Origin: Eubacterium sp.
Lineage (GTDB): Bacteria; Bacillota; Clostridia; Lachnospirales; Lachnospiraceae
Length of the DNA: 64,000 bases
Assembly: GCA_017433825.1 (NCBI GenBank)
Contig: JAFRGL010000023.1
Span: 1 to 64,000 of the forward strand
Reading direction: 5' to 3'
In this document: one piece after another, positions 52,571 to 62,730 of the stretch
Numbering within the stretch: position 1 is the stretch's first letter
Layout of the letters: each line of letters starts with the position of its first letter
Notes under the pieces: model-generated
What the model was told of the DNA's origin: nothing
Database searches by the model: none
Seen by the model: only the letters and a program-made list of their open reading frames with translations
Position numbers and translations under genes: made by a program

Positions 52571-53077
52571 TTATTCTTCCGTATGCTCCCCGAAATGCTC
52601 TTTCGCAAATTCCACATACACCTTCGCGTTGAACAGGTTGCCGGCAATCTCCTCTTCGGTCAGCGGCCGGATGACCCTGGCCGGGTTTCCGAAGGCCAGG
52701 CTGCCGTCGGGAATGACACAGCCTTGGGTAACGAGGGCGCCCGCGCCGATGATGCAGTTTTTCCCAATCACAGCGTCATTTAAAATGACCGCGCCCATGC
52801 CGATGAGGCTGCCGTCGCCGATGGTGCAGCCATGCACTACTGCGCCGTGGCCGACGGATACGTCATTTCCAATGGTCAGCGGGTGGAAACGGTCAATATG
52901 CAGTATGCAGCCGTCCTGGATATTGGTCCGGTCGCCGATAATGATTTCCGCGTCATCGCCCCTGACTACCGCATTGTACCAGACAGAGGAATCCTGTCCT
53001 AAGGTTACGTCGCCGCAGACAAAGGCATTGAAGGCAATACCCGCACCGGGGCAGGAGGTAATTCGTTTGACGTTCAT
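52571..53077 (-). CDS. Gamma-carbonic-anhydrase-like hexapeptide protein
   Basis: 168 residues, left-handed beta helix of hexapeptide repeats (VCGDVTLGQDSSVWYNAVVR, IGDGSLIGMGAVILNDAVIG). Zn-binding His appear in DGCILHIDRFHPL and VGHGAVVHG, as in Cam/CamH-type enzymes. The catalytic Glu of Cam from Methanosarcina is not evident, as in the CamH group, so activity should be regarded as probable only. AAAGGAG upstream of the ATG. Confidence 0.88.
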   Translation of the reverse strand: MNVKRITSCPGAGIAFNAFVCGDVTLGQDSSVWYNAVVRGDDAEIIIGDRTNIQDGCILHIDRFHPLTIGNDVSVGHGAVVHGCTIGDGSLIGMGAVILNDAVIGKNCIIGAGALVTQGCVIPDGSLAFGNPARVIRPLTEEEIAGNLFNAKVYVEFAKEHFGEHTEE

Positions 53078-53136
53078 GCATTTTCTCCTTTATTTATAAG
53101 GAAGCAGTTGTTTACATGTTCTGTAATACGAGACGG

Positions 53137-54032
53137 TTATTTGACATGCTCGTGTGTAAACAGGTGGTTCTGGCAGTATTCGTAGGCGCCGTTGCATTTG
53201 GAACAATACCGAAATTCCAGATCCGGGTTGTCCAGCTCGGTCTGTCCGCAGATGCGGCATTTATGCCGGTAGGCCTGGAATGTCTGGCCGTTTGTTTCCC
53301 TTACCTGGCCCTGGCTCTGCATCCTTGCCGCCTGCCGCGCATTGTCACGCATATAGGCATTGAACTGTCTCTGGGTGGCTGACTGGCGCCGTCCGAAAAT
53401 CTTTCCGAAGCCGGTGAGCAGGAAGAACACGAAGGTAGCCGCCAGAGAGGAAATGATGAGGCACCTGATCATCCAGTTTCCCACAATCAGCTGGTAAGTC
53501 AGATACGCCGCGTCGAATATCGCCAGGTATTTAATCTTAATCGGTATAAAAAAGAACAGCAGCATTTTCTCCTCCGGGAAGGTCAGGGCAAACCCGAAGA
53601 AAATGGACATGCTGACATAATAGGTGGTAAAGAAAAGCCCGCCCGTCAGCTCAATGGCCAGCGCGCCGCCGCAGTAATGCATGATAAATGCGCCGACCAC
53701 CGTACCCAGAAGCCCGAGGAAAATATACACGTTATAGTAGAAATCGCCCCATACCTTTTCCAGCGTCGTTCCCAGCTGATAATAAACGAACAGAAAAATA
53801 ATGGTCAGAAAGGACAGGTTTGTGGGCGGCATCAGCCACCAGGATACCAGCCGCCAGATTTGCCCCTGCAGAATCCAGCCGGGCACCAGTGTCAGATAAT
53901 ACTGCACCGCCGGTCCGCCGGACATGGCGATAATCTCCAGCACATAGCCTATCACATAGCAGATAATGATATATCTGGTCAGATGCTTAATCGCGTATTT
54001 CCCGAATTTACGTTCCAGTTTCGCCAGGAATT

Positions 54033-54036
<4 letters not shown>
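53137..54036 (-). CDS. Rhomboid-like pseudoprotease with C-terminal zinc ribbon
   Basis: 299 residues. About six membrane segments with rhomboid-fold marks: QIWRLVSWWLMPP in the first loop and YYQLGTTLEKVWGDFYYNVY following it. The catalytic GxSG in the fourth helix is replaced (YVSMSIFFGFALTFP aligns Met with the nucleophilic Ser), and no His is present in the sixth, so it is probably not a protease. The C terminus after residue 205 is soluble and ends in a zinc ribbon (CRICGQTE...CSKC). Its ATG overlaps the ftsH stop (ATGA): translationally coupled to an AAA+ membrane protease, which recalls Derlin/p97, an analogy only. Confidence 0.8.
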
Positions 54037-55919
<1,883 letters not shown>

Positions 55920-55928
55920 ACTGCTCCT

Positions 55929-56426
55929 TTAGTACCTGCGGATTACGTCTGTCTCTTCCTCGCCGGTATTCTCCACGGAGAGGATTTTTACCGTATAGCT
56001 TGCGTCACCGTTGCGGACGGTACACACATCCCCGGCCTTCCTGCCCATAAGCGCTGCGCCTAAGGGGGATTCAAAGGTGATGCGGCCTTCCAGGGAATTG
56101 GCCCGCACCGGGGTGACAATCTTGTATTCTTCCGTGTCGCCGTCGCCGAAATCCACCACAACCCGCTTGTTAAGGCCCACTTCGTCCGCGCGGGAATTGT
56201 CCTCGATGATTTCAGCGGTCCGGATCATGTTCTCCAGATAGCGGATACGGCTTTCATTCTGGTTTTTGGCCTGCTTGGCCGCGTAATATTCGAAATTCTC
56301 GCTTAAGTCACCCTGGGCCCGGGCTTCCTTGACCGCTTCGATGGCCTCTTTTCTGACCACCAGCCTGCGGTGCTCGATTTCTTCTTCCATTTTTTCAATG
56401 TCGCTTTTTGTCAGTTTGTCATGCAT
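55929..56426 (-). CDS. greA: Transcript cleavage factor GreA
   Basis: 165 residues. Coiled-coil N-terminal half (about 1-80, EKMEEEIEHRRLVVRKEAIE, AQGDLSENFEYYAAKQAKNQ with the conserved acidic tip) and FKBP-like C-terminal domain (VTPVRANSLEGRITFESPLG). Rescues arrested RNA polymerase. It overlaps the ogg end by eight bases and ends nine bases before the FtsH start. Confidence 0.96.
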   Translation of the reverse strand: MHDKLTKSDIEKMEEEIEHRRLVVRKEAIEAVKEARAQGDLSENFEYYAAKQAKNQNESRIRYLENMIRTAEIIEDNSRADEVGLNKRVVVDFGDGDTEEYKIVTPVRANSLEGRITFESPLGAALMGRKAGDVCTVRNGDASYTVKILSVENTGEEETDVIRRY

Positions 56427-57249
56427 TTATCTCACCGTCTTTTCCGTCTGTCAGTTCACGATAAAAAATATATTGCTGGATCACGCCTTCATACCCGCCG
56501 TACCTTGCAAAGGGAAAGCCTTCCGGGTATTCGCGGGCCAGCACCTGTTTTATATGGGTGTCCGTCGGAAACGCTTCCAGATGGTGCAGGGCAAACAGGC
56601 AGATGCAGTCTGCCACCTTTCCGCCCACACCGTACAGCTTCAAAAGCTCCGCTTTGGCATCCGGATAGCGCATCCTTTTAATTCTGTCCAGGCTTATCTT
56701 CCCGGACGCAATCATTTCCGCGCTTCTCACCAGGTATTTGCTCCGGTATCCAAGATTGCAGGCCATGAGCGCGTCCGGCTCCAGTCCCGCGAAAGCTTCC
56801 GCTTCCGGAAATGCATGGTAAATGACGCCGTCCTCCGTCTGCATCTTCCTGCCGTACCGTTCGCAGATATTGGCGATGCACCTTCTGATGCGGGAAATGT
56901 TGTTGTTCTGCGAGATCAGGAAGGAGGCTGTCACTTCCCACAAATCCTGCCGCAGTATACGGATGCCGCTTCCCCTCCGGTAAGCCTCGGAAAGATAATC
57001 GTCTTCCGGGTCGACTGCATCTCCGAAGGCGGCGTAGTTTTCTTCCAGGTCGAAATACTTTATCCAGAAATCCAGCTCTTTTAAAGATCCGCAACCGAAA
57101 TTTACGATATTCCCTTCCTGGGAAGCCTTCAGGTACCGGTCACCGGCTATGATTTCAAATGAGCCGTCTTTCAAATCCGTCATCCGGAAGCACTGGCCGG
57201 AAGCCGCAATCTGCGCCAGGGAGAAATTCTCCAGTTCCAGGCTGATCAT
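56419..57249 (-). CDS. ogg: 8-oxoguanine DNA glycosylase/AP lyase (OGG1 type)
   Basis: 276 residues. N-terminal beta-rich domain (QIAASGQCFRMTDLKDGSFE) and HhH-GPD domain with LYGVGGKVADCICLFALHHL (catalytic Lys in GGK) and PTDTHIK (catalytic Asp). This is the eukaryote-like OGG1 family, found in many Clostridia and not MutM. Removes 8-oxoguanine. Its start overlaps rimI (ATGA) and its end overlaps greA. Confidence 0.92.
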   Translation of the reverse strand: MISLELENFSLAQIAASGQCFRMTDLKDGSFEIIAGDRYLKASQEGNIVNFGCGSLKELDFWIKYFDLEENYAAFGDAVDPEDDYLSEAYRRGSGIRILRQDLWEVTASFLISQNNNISRIRRCIANICERYGRKMQTEDGVIYHAFPEAEAFAGLEPDALMACNLGYRSKYLVRSAEMIASGKISLDRIKRMRYPDAKAELLKLYGVGGKVADCICLFALHHLEAFPTDTHIKQVLAREYPEGFPFARYGGYEGVIQQYIFYRELTDGKDGEINA

Positions 57250-57689
57250 TTCCCGCCCTCTCTCTTCATCAGGAGGGCGTCCTCGTCCGGGTCGGTATAA
57301 TAATCCTTGCGTACTGCCAGGAATTTAAAGCCCGCGGCGTCATAAAGCCTTCTCGCATGGATATTGCTGATGCGCACCTCCAGGAACACGTCCGTAATCC
57401 CCCGTTTTTCTCCTTCGGAAAGGAGGAAGTCCAAAAGCCCGCGGCCGATACCCCTGCCCTGGCAAGCTTCATCCACCGCGATATTGACCAGATCGCCCTC
57501 CGGGGGCACCAGGGTCAGTCCGGCATAACCGACAAGCTTTCCGTCTTCCAGAGCAGCGCAGAAGAAAGTATCACTTCTTATAAAAAAAGTAAACAGGGAG
57601 TTGGCGCTCCAGGGCGTGGAAAAGCTTTCCTCCTCGAGGCGTATTACGTCCTCCAGGTCATTCATTTCCATTTCACGGAAGGTCAGCAT
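57246..57689 (-). CDS. rimI: Ribosomal protein S18 alanine N-acetyltransferase RimI (GNAT)
   Basis: 147 residues, GNAT fold. The acetyl-CoA loop QGRGIGRGLLDFL and the C-terminal LEVRISNIHARRLYDAAGF are typical of RimI. Overlaps tsaB by seven bases; the neighbours tsaE-tsaB confirm the identity. Confidence 0.94.
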   Translation of the reverse strand: MLTFREMEMNDLEDVIRLEEESFSTPWSANSLFTFFIRSDTFFCAALEDGKLVGYAGLTLVPPEGDLVNIAVDEACQGRGIGRGLLDFLLSEGEKRGITDVFLEVRISNIHARRLYDAAGFKFLAVRKDYYTDPDEDALLMKREGGK

Positions 57690-58393
57690 TGGCTTTTCTC
57701 CTTTTCCGCCCGTTCCCGCTCCGCCTGGGAGAGGCGCATATAGTCGGGCACATGGGCATCGGCGGTCACCATTTTGCCCTCTTTTAAGTACCGGACGGCC
57801 AGCGTTCCCAGGGCCGCGGCATTCTGCCGGTTCTGGAAAGGCAGGGCTTCCGTAAAGTCTGTCTGTGTAAGGCTTCTGACCTTCTCCGCGTATACCGGGA
57901 AACCGTCCCCGGTGTAAATCACCGGCAGACCCAGCTCATTTATCTTCCCGATAATATCCTCCACCGGACAGGCGTCCGCGGGAGAAACATTCACCAGCGT
58001 TTCACCCTCAAACCGGTAAAGCGCAGTGTATACCTGGCCCCTTCTGGCATCCATCATCGGGCAGATCACCCGGTCTGTGCCGTACAGCGCGAAAGCCATG
58101 GCTTCCAGGGTGGAGATTTCCACCACCGGCAGGTTCAGGGCCAGGCCGATTCCCTTGGCCGTTGCGGAACCGATACGCAGGCCCGTAAAAGAGCCCGGGC
58201 CTTTGGCAACTGCAGCCGCATCCAGTTCAGCCGGGTCAATGCCGGCTGTCTTCATCAGTTCATCTATCATCGGAAGCAGGGTCTGGGAATGGGTGAGTTT
58301 GTTATTTACGCTGAATGCGCCTAGCACACGGTCTTCCTCCACAATTGCAGCCGAGGCCACAAGCCCTGAGCTGTCAATGGCAAGTATCTTCAT
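57683..58393 (-). CDS. tsaB: tRNA t6A synthesis protein TsaB
   Basis: 236 residues, ASKHA fold: MKILAIDSSGLVASAAIVEE, GPGSFTGLRIGSATAKGIGL. Partner of TsaD in the threonylcarbamoyl transfer to A37 of ANN-decoding tRNAs. tsaD itself is not in the window. It starts 18 bp after tsaE. Confidence 0.95.
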   Translation of the reverse strand: MKILAIDSSGLVASAAIVEEDRVLGAFSVNNKLTHSQTLLPMIDELMKTAGIDPAELDAAAVAKGPGSFTGLRIGSATAKGIGLALNLPVVEISTLEAMAFALYGTDRVICPMMDARRGQVYTALYRFEGETLVNVSPADACPVEDIIGKINELGLPVIYTGDGFPVYAEKVRSLTQTDFTEALPFQNRQNAAALGTLAVRYLKEGKMVTADAHVPDYMRLSQAERERAEKEKSQC

Positions 58394-58411
58394 TTATTCC
58401 GTCCGCCTCCT

Positions 58412-58870
58412 TTATACTGCATGAACGGTTTCGCTGAAACCATCATCATTCAGAATCGTAACCCTGCGGTAGTCAAAGCCTTTTTCCAGATCCTTCTCTA
58501 TCCGGATGCGCACTGCAGAGGGCGGAATCAGCTCTTCCACCAGTTCAGACCACTCCACAACGGTGATTCCTTCCCCGAAGAAATACTCTTCATAGCCTAT
58601 TTCATACATTTCTTCAATGTCCCCGATACGGTAAACGTCGAAATGATACAGGGGGAGCCTTCCCTCAACATAAACCGAAAGGATGGTAAATGTGGGGCTC
58701 GTCACCGGCTCCGTAATCCCAAGGCCGAATGCCAGCCCTTTGGTAAAAACGGTTTTGCCGCAGCCAAGGTCCCCGTCCAGGGTCAGTATCATGCCGGGAA
58801 ATGCCGCTTTTGCAAAGCGTTCGCCCAAGGCAAAGGTTTCCTGTTCTGTTTGGGTTTCCAGTATTTTCAT
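58412..58870 (-). CDS. tsaE: tRNA t6A synthesis ATPase TsaE
   Basis: 152 residues. P-loop LDGDLGCGKTVFTKGLAFGL, VTSPTFTI, VVEWSELVEELIPPSAV. ATPase that resets the TsaB-TsaD complex. First gene of the tsaE-tsaB-rimI-ogg-greA-ftsH-rhomboid run; the promoter is at 58930-58958. Confidence 0.95.
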   Translation of the reverse strand: MKILETQTEQETFALGERFAKAAFPGMILTLDGDLGCGKTVFTKGLAFGLGITEPVTSPTFTILSVYVEGRLPLYHFDVYRIGDIEEMYEIGYEEYFFGEGITVVEWSELVEELIPPSAVRIRIEKDLEKGFDYRRVTILNDDGFSETVHAV

Positions 58871-58929
58871 GTAAGAAAAACCTCTTTATCAGGCTGCCGG
58901 AACCGGACAGCCGCAAAATGAATCAAAAT

Positions 58930-58958
58930 ATATTACCACATTTTGCATATATCCGCAA
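58930..58958 (-). promoter_or_regulatory. Promoter of the tsaE operon
   Basis: Minus strand TTGCGG (58953-58958), 17 bp, TAATAT (58930-58935). The leader is about 50 nt with a GC-rich hairpin near 58894-58912 (GGCTG...CAGCC). Confidence 0.6.
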
Positions 58959-58995
58959 GTCTTGCGCCGAGGCTGTACAAGGAAGCGTATTTTTC

Positions 58996-59024
58996 TTGCA
59001 TTCCGCGTCCGTGTAAATTATACT
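58996..59024 (+). promoter_or_regulatory. Cyclophilin promoter
   Basis: TTGCAT (58996-59001), 17 bp, TATACT (59019-59024). Divergent from the tsaE promoter. AAAGGA lies ten bases before the ATG at 59063. Confidence 0.75.
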
Positions 59025-59062
59025 GAAAGGTACGTAAATCAAACAGAAAGGAATTATTTCTT

Positions 59063-59581
59063 ATGAAAAATCCTGTTGTTACCATTACCATGGAAGACGG
59101 CAAGGTCATCAAGCTGGAGCTTTATCCCGACGTTGCCCCGAATACAGTCAACAATTTCATCAGCCTGGTAAAGAAGGGCTTCTACAACGGCCTCATCTTC
59201 CACCGGGTTATCAACGGCTTCATGATCCAGGGCGGCTGCCCCGAAGGCACCGGCTACGGCGGACCGGACTACTCCATCAAGGGTGAATTCTTAAGCAACA
59301 ACTTCAAAAACACCTTAAAGCACGAGCCCGGCGTTATTTCCATGGCCAGGTCCATGCATCCGGATTCCGCAGGAAGCCAGTTCTTCATTATGCACAAGGC
59401 CGCGCCGCATCTGGACGGCGACTACGCTGCTTTCGGCAAGGTTATCGAAGGCATGGACAATGTAAACGCCATTGCAGAAGTACGCACCAACTATGCGGAC
59501 AAGCCCTTAACCAACCAGGTTATGAAAACCGTGGAAGTCGAAACCTTCGGCGTAGACTATCCGGAACCTGAAACCTGCTGA
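59063..59581 (+). CDS. Peptidyl-prolyl cis-trans isomerase, cyclophilin
   Basis: 172 residues, no signal peptide, hence cytoplasmic. Active-site motifs: FHRVINGFMIQGGCPEGTGY (catalytic Arg and Gln/Phe) and SAGSQFFIMHKAAPHLDG. Accelerates proline isomerisation during folding. Monocistronic, with promoter and a clear terminator. The Trp normally in the cyclosporin-binding loop is replaced (HLDGDYAAFG), common in bacterial forms. Confidence 0.96.
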   Translation: MKNPVVTITMEDGKVIKLELYPDVAPNTVNNFISLVKKGFYNGLIFHRVINGFMIQGGCPEGTGYGGPDYSIKGEFLSNNFKNTLKHEPGVISMARSMHPDSAGSQFFIMHKAAPHLDGDYAAFGKVIEGMDNVNAIAEVRTNYADKPLTNQVMKTVEVETFGVDYPEPETC

Positions 59582-59600
59582 AGAAACAGATTTACATGCA

Positions 59601-59626
59601 AAAAGCCCGGCCAATGCCGGGCTTTT
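59601..59626. terminator. Bidirectional terminator between cyclophilin and NmrA-like genes
   Basis: Perfect 11-bp stem AAAAGCCCGGC/GCCGGGCTTTT, loop CAAT. Serves both converging genes. Confidence 0.9.
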
Positions 59627-59641
59627 CATTTTGCAGTTTCT

Positions 59642-60583
59642 TCAATCTGTTGATACACGCGAGCCGATTGTATGGTTCTCCATGTCGGTAAAGATTTCCC
59701 TGACACTTAATGGTTTCCGGCCTGTCAGCTTTTCGAAATCATCCGTAAAAACGGACATCTGGCCTTTGCGGATTGCCCTGCCGAAGGAAACCATGCCGTC
59801 ACTGCAGAAGGGGAAATTCGACGCGGTCTGCGCCCACATATCCTCCGTCGTCCGGGGAACGCCGATGGAATCAAAGAAGGCATATTGCTCCTCATCGGAT
59901 ATTTCCACGTATTTTACATTGTGTCCGGTCACTTCATTTGCAATGGAAATGTACTTGGCGATGGTCATCGGTTCCGCACCGTTGATATTAAGGATACAGT
60001 CTTCCAGGTCGCTCATTGCCGCGCAGGCGCAGGCAAAAGCGCAGTCATCGCGGGAAACGAAAGCCATCAGGCCGTCACCCATATTGTTGGCAAGGATGCT
60101 GTCCGTATTCTCATACGCGTTGATATAGCTCGACACCATCGCTTCCGCGTACTGGGAATCCCTGAGGATCACATAATGTATCGGCTGCTCTTTGATGTAC
60201 GCCTCAAACCACACATGGTCATTTACCTCATAAGCATCAATGTCATCCTCTCCCGCGCCTACGACAGATGTGTAAACAAGCCTTTTTACCCCTGCCTTAA
60301 CGGCGGCATCCAGCGCCCTTTTCTGCGCCGCGCGTCTTTTCGGACCGACAAACGGCATTGAAACCAGCACCATCGTATCCGCACCGCGGAACACATCGAC
60401 AAGCCCCGCTTCATCGTTAAAGTCGGCTACCCTTGTCTCCACACCGGTGTCCTTGTATTTTTCCGCCCCGCTTTTTGTTGACGCGGTAAATATCAGATCT
60501 TCATGCGGCCATTTCTCCAGCAAAGCAGCCGCGGCTTTGGAACCGAGATTCCCGTCCACACCGTTCATTAATATTTTTTTCAT
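59642..60583 (-). CDS. NAD(P)-binding Rossmann protein, NmrA-like atypical SDR
   Basis: 313 residues. Rossmann loop MKKILMNGVDGNLGSKAAA (GxxGxxG), VLVSMPFVGP, and VYTSVVGAGEDD in place of the classical SDR active site; the typical YxxxK is absent. This is like the NmrA/QorB-type proteins, which act as redox sensors or quinone reductases; the role cannot be determined. It has its own promoter and diverges from the UroD-family gene, which may or may not be related. Confidence 0.83.
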   Translation of the reverse strand: MKKILMNGVDGNLGSKAAAALLEKWPHEDLIFTASTKSGAEKYKDTGVETRVADFNDEAGLVDVFRGADTMVLVSMPFVGPKRRAAQKRALDAAVKAGVKRLVYTSVVGAGEDDIDAYEVNDHVWFEAYIKEQPIHYVILRDSQYAEAMVSSYINAYENTDSILANNMGDGLMAFVSRDDCAFACACAAMSDLEDCILNINGAEPMTIAKYISIANEVTGHNVKYVEISDEEQYAFFDSIGVPRTTEDMWAQTASNFPFCSDGMVSFGRAIRKGQMSVFTDDFEKLTGRKPLSVREIFTDMENHTIGSRVSTD

Positions 60584-60628
60584 AGTTTCAGTTTTCCTGC
60601 CTTTCCATGGTTGGATTCACATAAAATA

Positions 60629-60657
60629 ATTGTACTATATCGGCAGCTGCATTGCAA
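60629..60657 (-). promoter_or_regulatory. Promoter of the NmrA-like gene
   Basis: Minus strand TTGCAA (60652-60657), 17 bp, TACAAT (60629-60634). The leader is about 40 nt. Confidence 0.6.
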
Positions 60658-60724
60658 TTCCCAACGCGGGGAAGGCCGGCACATCTGCACAAAACCCTCC
60701 CGCCTCTTCTCCGGCAATGTTTGT

Positions 60725-60773
60725 GCGGCGGTATACTGCCGCGGCCCGGCTCATCTGATAAAATAATATCAGA
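60725..60773 (+). promoter_or_regulatory. Inverted repeats before the UroD-family/lyxose isomerase operon
   Basis: Two candidate operators. GCGGCGGTATACTGCCGC (60725-60742) is palindromic except for one pair of mismatched positions. TCTGATA/TATCAGA (60754-60760 with 60767-60773) is a perfect 7-bp inverted repeat with 6-bp A/T centre holding a TAAAAT/TAATAT -10-like sequence. A -35 box is not obvious, which suits a promoter under activator or repressor control. AAGAGGAG precedes the ATG at 60825. Confidence 0.5.
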
Positions 60774-60824
60774 ACAGCAGGAAATAACCGCAGGCCTCGG
60801 GCCGCGAAATAAGAGGAGAAGAAC

Positions 60825-61949
60825 ATGTCATATACAAGACCGCCCTACAGCAAAGACGCAGAGTTTGAAGAAATACCTATGATGTTCAGCGCCAATACCG
60901 CCAGGGTGCCGAAGCTGGAATACCCCATCTCCGTTAAGGAGAATTTCCGCCGGGCCGCCTTCCGGGACCATCCGGTATGGCTGCCCAACTCCATGACCGA
61001 CGTCATCAATGTAAGTCAGTTTGACCTGGAAGCACCGCCTGCACCGGATCTTCCCGAAGGCGCGGAACCGCCCGCAAGCCCCTGGGGCTCGAAGGAACGT
61101 TCGAATTTCGTGGACGATTTCGGCTGCACCTGGACCTTTGTGCCGGAAGCCGGCGGCCCGATGCTTACTCCCGGCGTACCGCCCGTGGTATCCGATATCA
61201 CCAACTGGGAAAAAGAAGTCAGATGGCCGGATTTCAGCAAACACGAATACGTGGAGAGCCAGAAGAAATTCATGGAGAAATACGGCAATGTGGACAAGGT
61301 GCTGCACCTGAATATCGGCCAGAGCTGCACCGAACGCCTGGTGGCCCTTCTGGGGGGCTATGAGCAGTCCATGGTGGCCATGGCCGTGGAGCCGGAAGCC
61401 GTCCGCGACTTCCTGATGGCTTTCGCTGAATTTACGAAGGACCGTTTCCTGAAGATGACGGAAATAGCCAAAATTGATTTCGTCACTTTCCACGACGACT
61501 GGGGCACCGAGCGTGATACCTTCTTCTCTCCCGCCATGATGGAGGAAATGGTCTTCGAGCCGACGAAACTCATTATCGACGCCATCAAGAGCCGGGGCTG
61601 CGTTTTCGAACTGCACAGCTGCGGCAAAATCGAGCGTTTCATCCCCTATATGATCGACCTGGGAATTGACTTCGTCCAGCTGCAGCGCCGTGCCAATGAC
61701 GTGCCCATGCTGAAAGAGAAATACGGCGGCAAAATCGGCTTCAACACCGGTCTGGAAGGCTTCGGTTTCGGCGACCCGCTGCCCAAAGGCGACGAGCTTG
61801 TCGAGGTCATCCGTAAAACCGTGGACCTCTACGGCGCCAGCGGCGGCTTCTATACCATGGTCCACTCTCCGGATCCGGAGCAGATGTGGGACGCCACCCA
61901 GGAACTCTTCTGCTACAGCAGGGAGTTTTATGAGAAGGAAAATGCGTAA
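60825..61949 (+). CDS. Uroporphyrinogen decarboxylase-family protein (not heme biosynthesis)
   Basis: 374 residues, TIM-barrel UroD superfamily. The motif FELHSCGKIERF gives Cys/His ligands typical of the zinc-dependent cobalamin or methyl-transfer branch (MtaA/CmuA-like) rather than of HemE. It also has VTFHDDWGTERDTFFSP and QLQRRANDVP. Such genes in gut anaerobes often serve O- or N-demethylation or act with sugar-degrading loci. No corrinoid protein is encoded nearby, so the methyl-transfer idea is tentative. Followed after 12 bp by D-lyxose isomerase. Confidence 0.82.
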   Translation: MSYTRPPYSKDAEFEEIPMMFSANTARVPKLEYPISVKENFRRAAFRDHPVWLPNSMTDVINVSQFDLEAPPAPDLPEGAEPPASPWGSKERSNFVDDFGCTWTFVPEAGGPMLTPGVPPVVSDITNWEKEVRWPDFSKHEYVESQKKFMEKYGNVDKVLHLNIGQSCTERLVALLGGYEQSMVAMAVEPEAVRDFLMAFAEFTKDRFLKMTEIAKIDFVTFHDDWGTERDTFFSPAMMEEMVFEPTKLIIDAIKSRGCVFELHSCGKIERFIPYMIDLGIDFVQLQRRANDVPMLKEKYGGKIGFNTGLEGFGFGDPLPKGDELVEVIRKTVDLYGASGGFYTMVHSPDPEQMWDATQELFCYSREFYEKENA

Positions 61950-61961
61950 AGGAAAAAACAG

Positions 61962-62648
61962 ATGAAACGTTCCGAAATCAATGCTGCGTTAAGAGAACTG
62001 GAAGCGGCCTGTGAGAAATATTCCTGCTTCCTGCCGCCCTTCTGCGGCTTTACACCGGAAGAATGGCAGGAAAAAGGCCCGGAATACGATGAAATCCGGG
62101 ACTGTATGCTGGGGTGGGACATTACAGACTACGGCCTCGGCGATTTCGAAAAAACCGGGCTCTCCTTAATTACCATCCGGAACGGGAACCGGCAGATGCC
62201 GGAAAAGTATCCGAAGGTCTATGCGGAAAAGCTCCTGTATTTGAAAGAGGGTCAGTATTCACCGAATCATTTCCACTGGTACAAGACCGAGGATATCATC
62301 AACCGGGGCGGCGGGAATGTACTGATTACCGTCTTTAATTCCCTGCCGGATGAGGAAATCGACAGAAAATCCGACGTTACGGTGCACACCGACGGAAGGA
62401 CATATACCGTCCCTGCGGGAAGCGTCATCCGGCTCACCCCCGGGGAAAGCATCCATATACAGCAGAGGATGTATCATGACTTCCGTGTGGAACCGGGAAC
62501 CGGACCGGTGCTGATGGGCGAGGTAAGCCAGTGCAATGACGACAATACGGACAACCGGTTCAATCCCCCTGTGGGCCGCTTTCCGGAAATCGAGGAAGAC
62601 GAACCGCCCTACCGGCTTTTGTGCAACGAATATCCCGCGGCAAAATAA
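61962..62648 (+). CDS. D-lyxose isomerase-like cupin
   Basis: 228 residues. N terminus MKRSEINAALRELE and GWDITDYGLGDFEKTGLSLI are typical of D-lyxose isomerase (YdaE family). Metal ligands: HFHWYKTEDI (two His, Glu) and YHDFRVEPG (His). Interconverts D-lyxose and D-xylulose; D-mannose/D-fructose is also possible. In an operon with a UroD-family protein, an association I cannot explain biochemically. It ends 26 bp before a very long palindromic terminator. Confidence 0.9.
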   Translation: MKRSEINAALRELEAACEKYSCFLPPFCGFTPEEWQEKGPEYDEIRDCMLGWDITDYGLGDFEKTGLSLITIRNGNRQMPEKYPKVYAEKLLYLKEGQYSPNHFHWYKTEDIINRGGGNVLITVFNSLPDEEIDRKSDVTVHTDGRTYTVPAGSVIRLTPGESIHIQQRMYHDFRVEPGTGPVLMGEVSQCNDDNTDNRFNPPVGRFPEIEEDEPPYRLLCNEYPAAK

Positions 62649-62674
62649 CCGTCAGACAATACTGGCTGAAAAGG

Positions 62675-62726
62675 AAACCGGAAAGGGAGGGCAGATGCCG
62701 CGGCATCTGCCCTCCCTTTCCGGTTT
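62675..62726. terminator. 52-bp perfect palindrome, convergent terminator
   Basis: 26-bp arm at 62675-62700 is the exact reverse complement of 62701-62726 with no loop bases between them. It has AAA/TTT ends (TTTT on the plus strand), so it should act in both directions between the converging genes. It is unusually long for a terminator. Confidence 0.85.
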
Positions 62727-62730
62727 TCAG

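Noticed and set aside
60825-61949. HemE, uroporphyrinogen decarboxylase of heme synthesis
   Set aside because: The HSCG metal motif and lack of other heme genes nearby place it in the methyltransferase-like branch of the superfamily, not in HemE.
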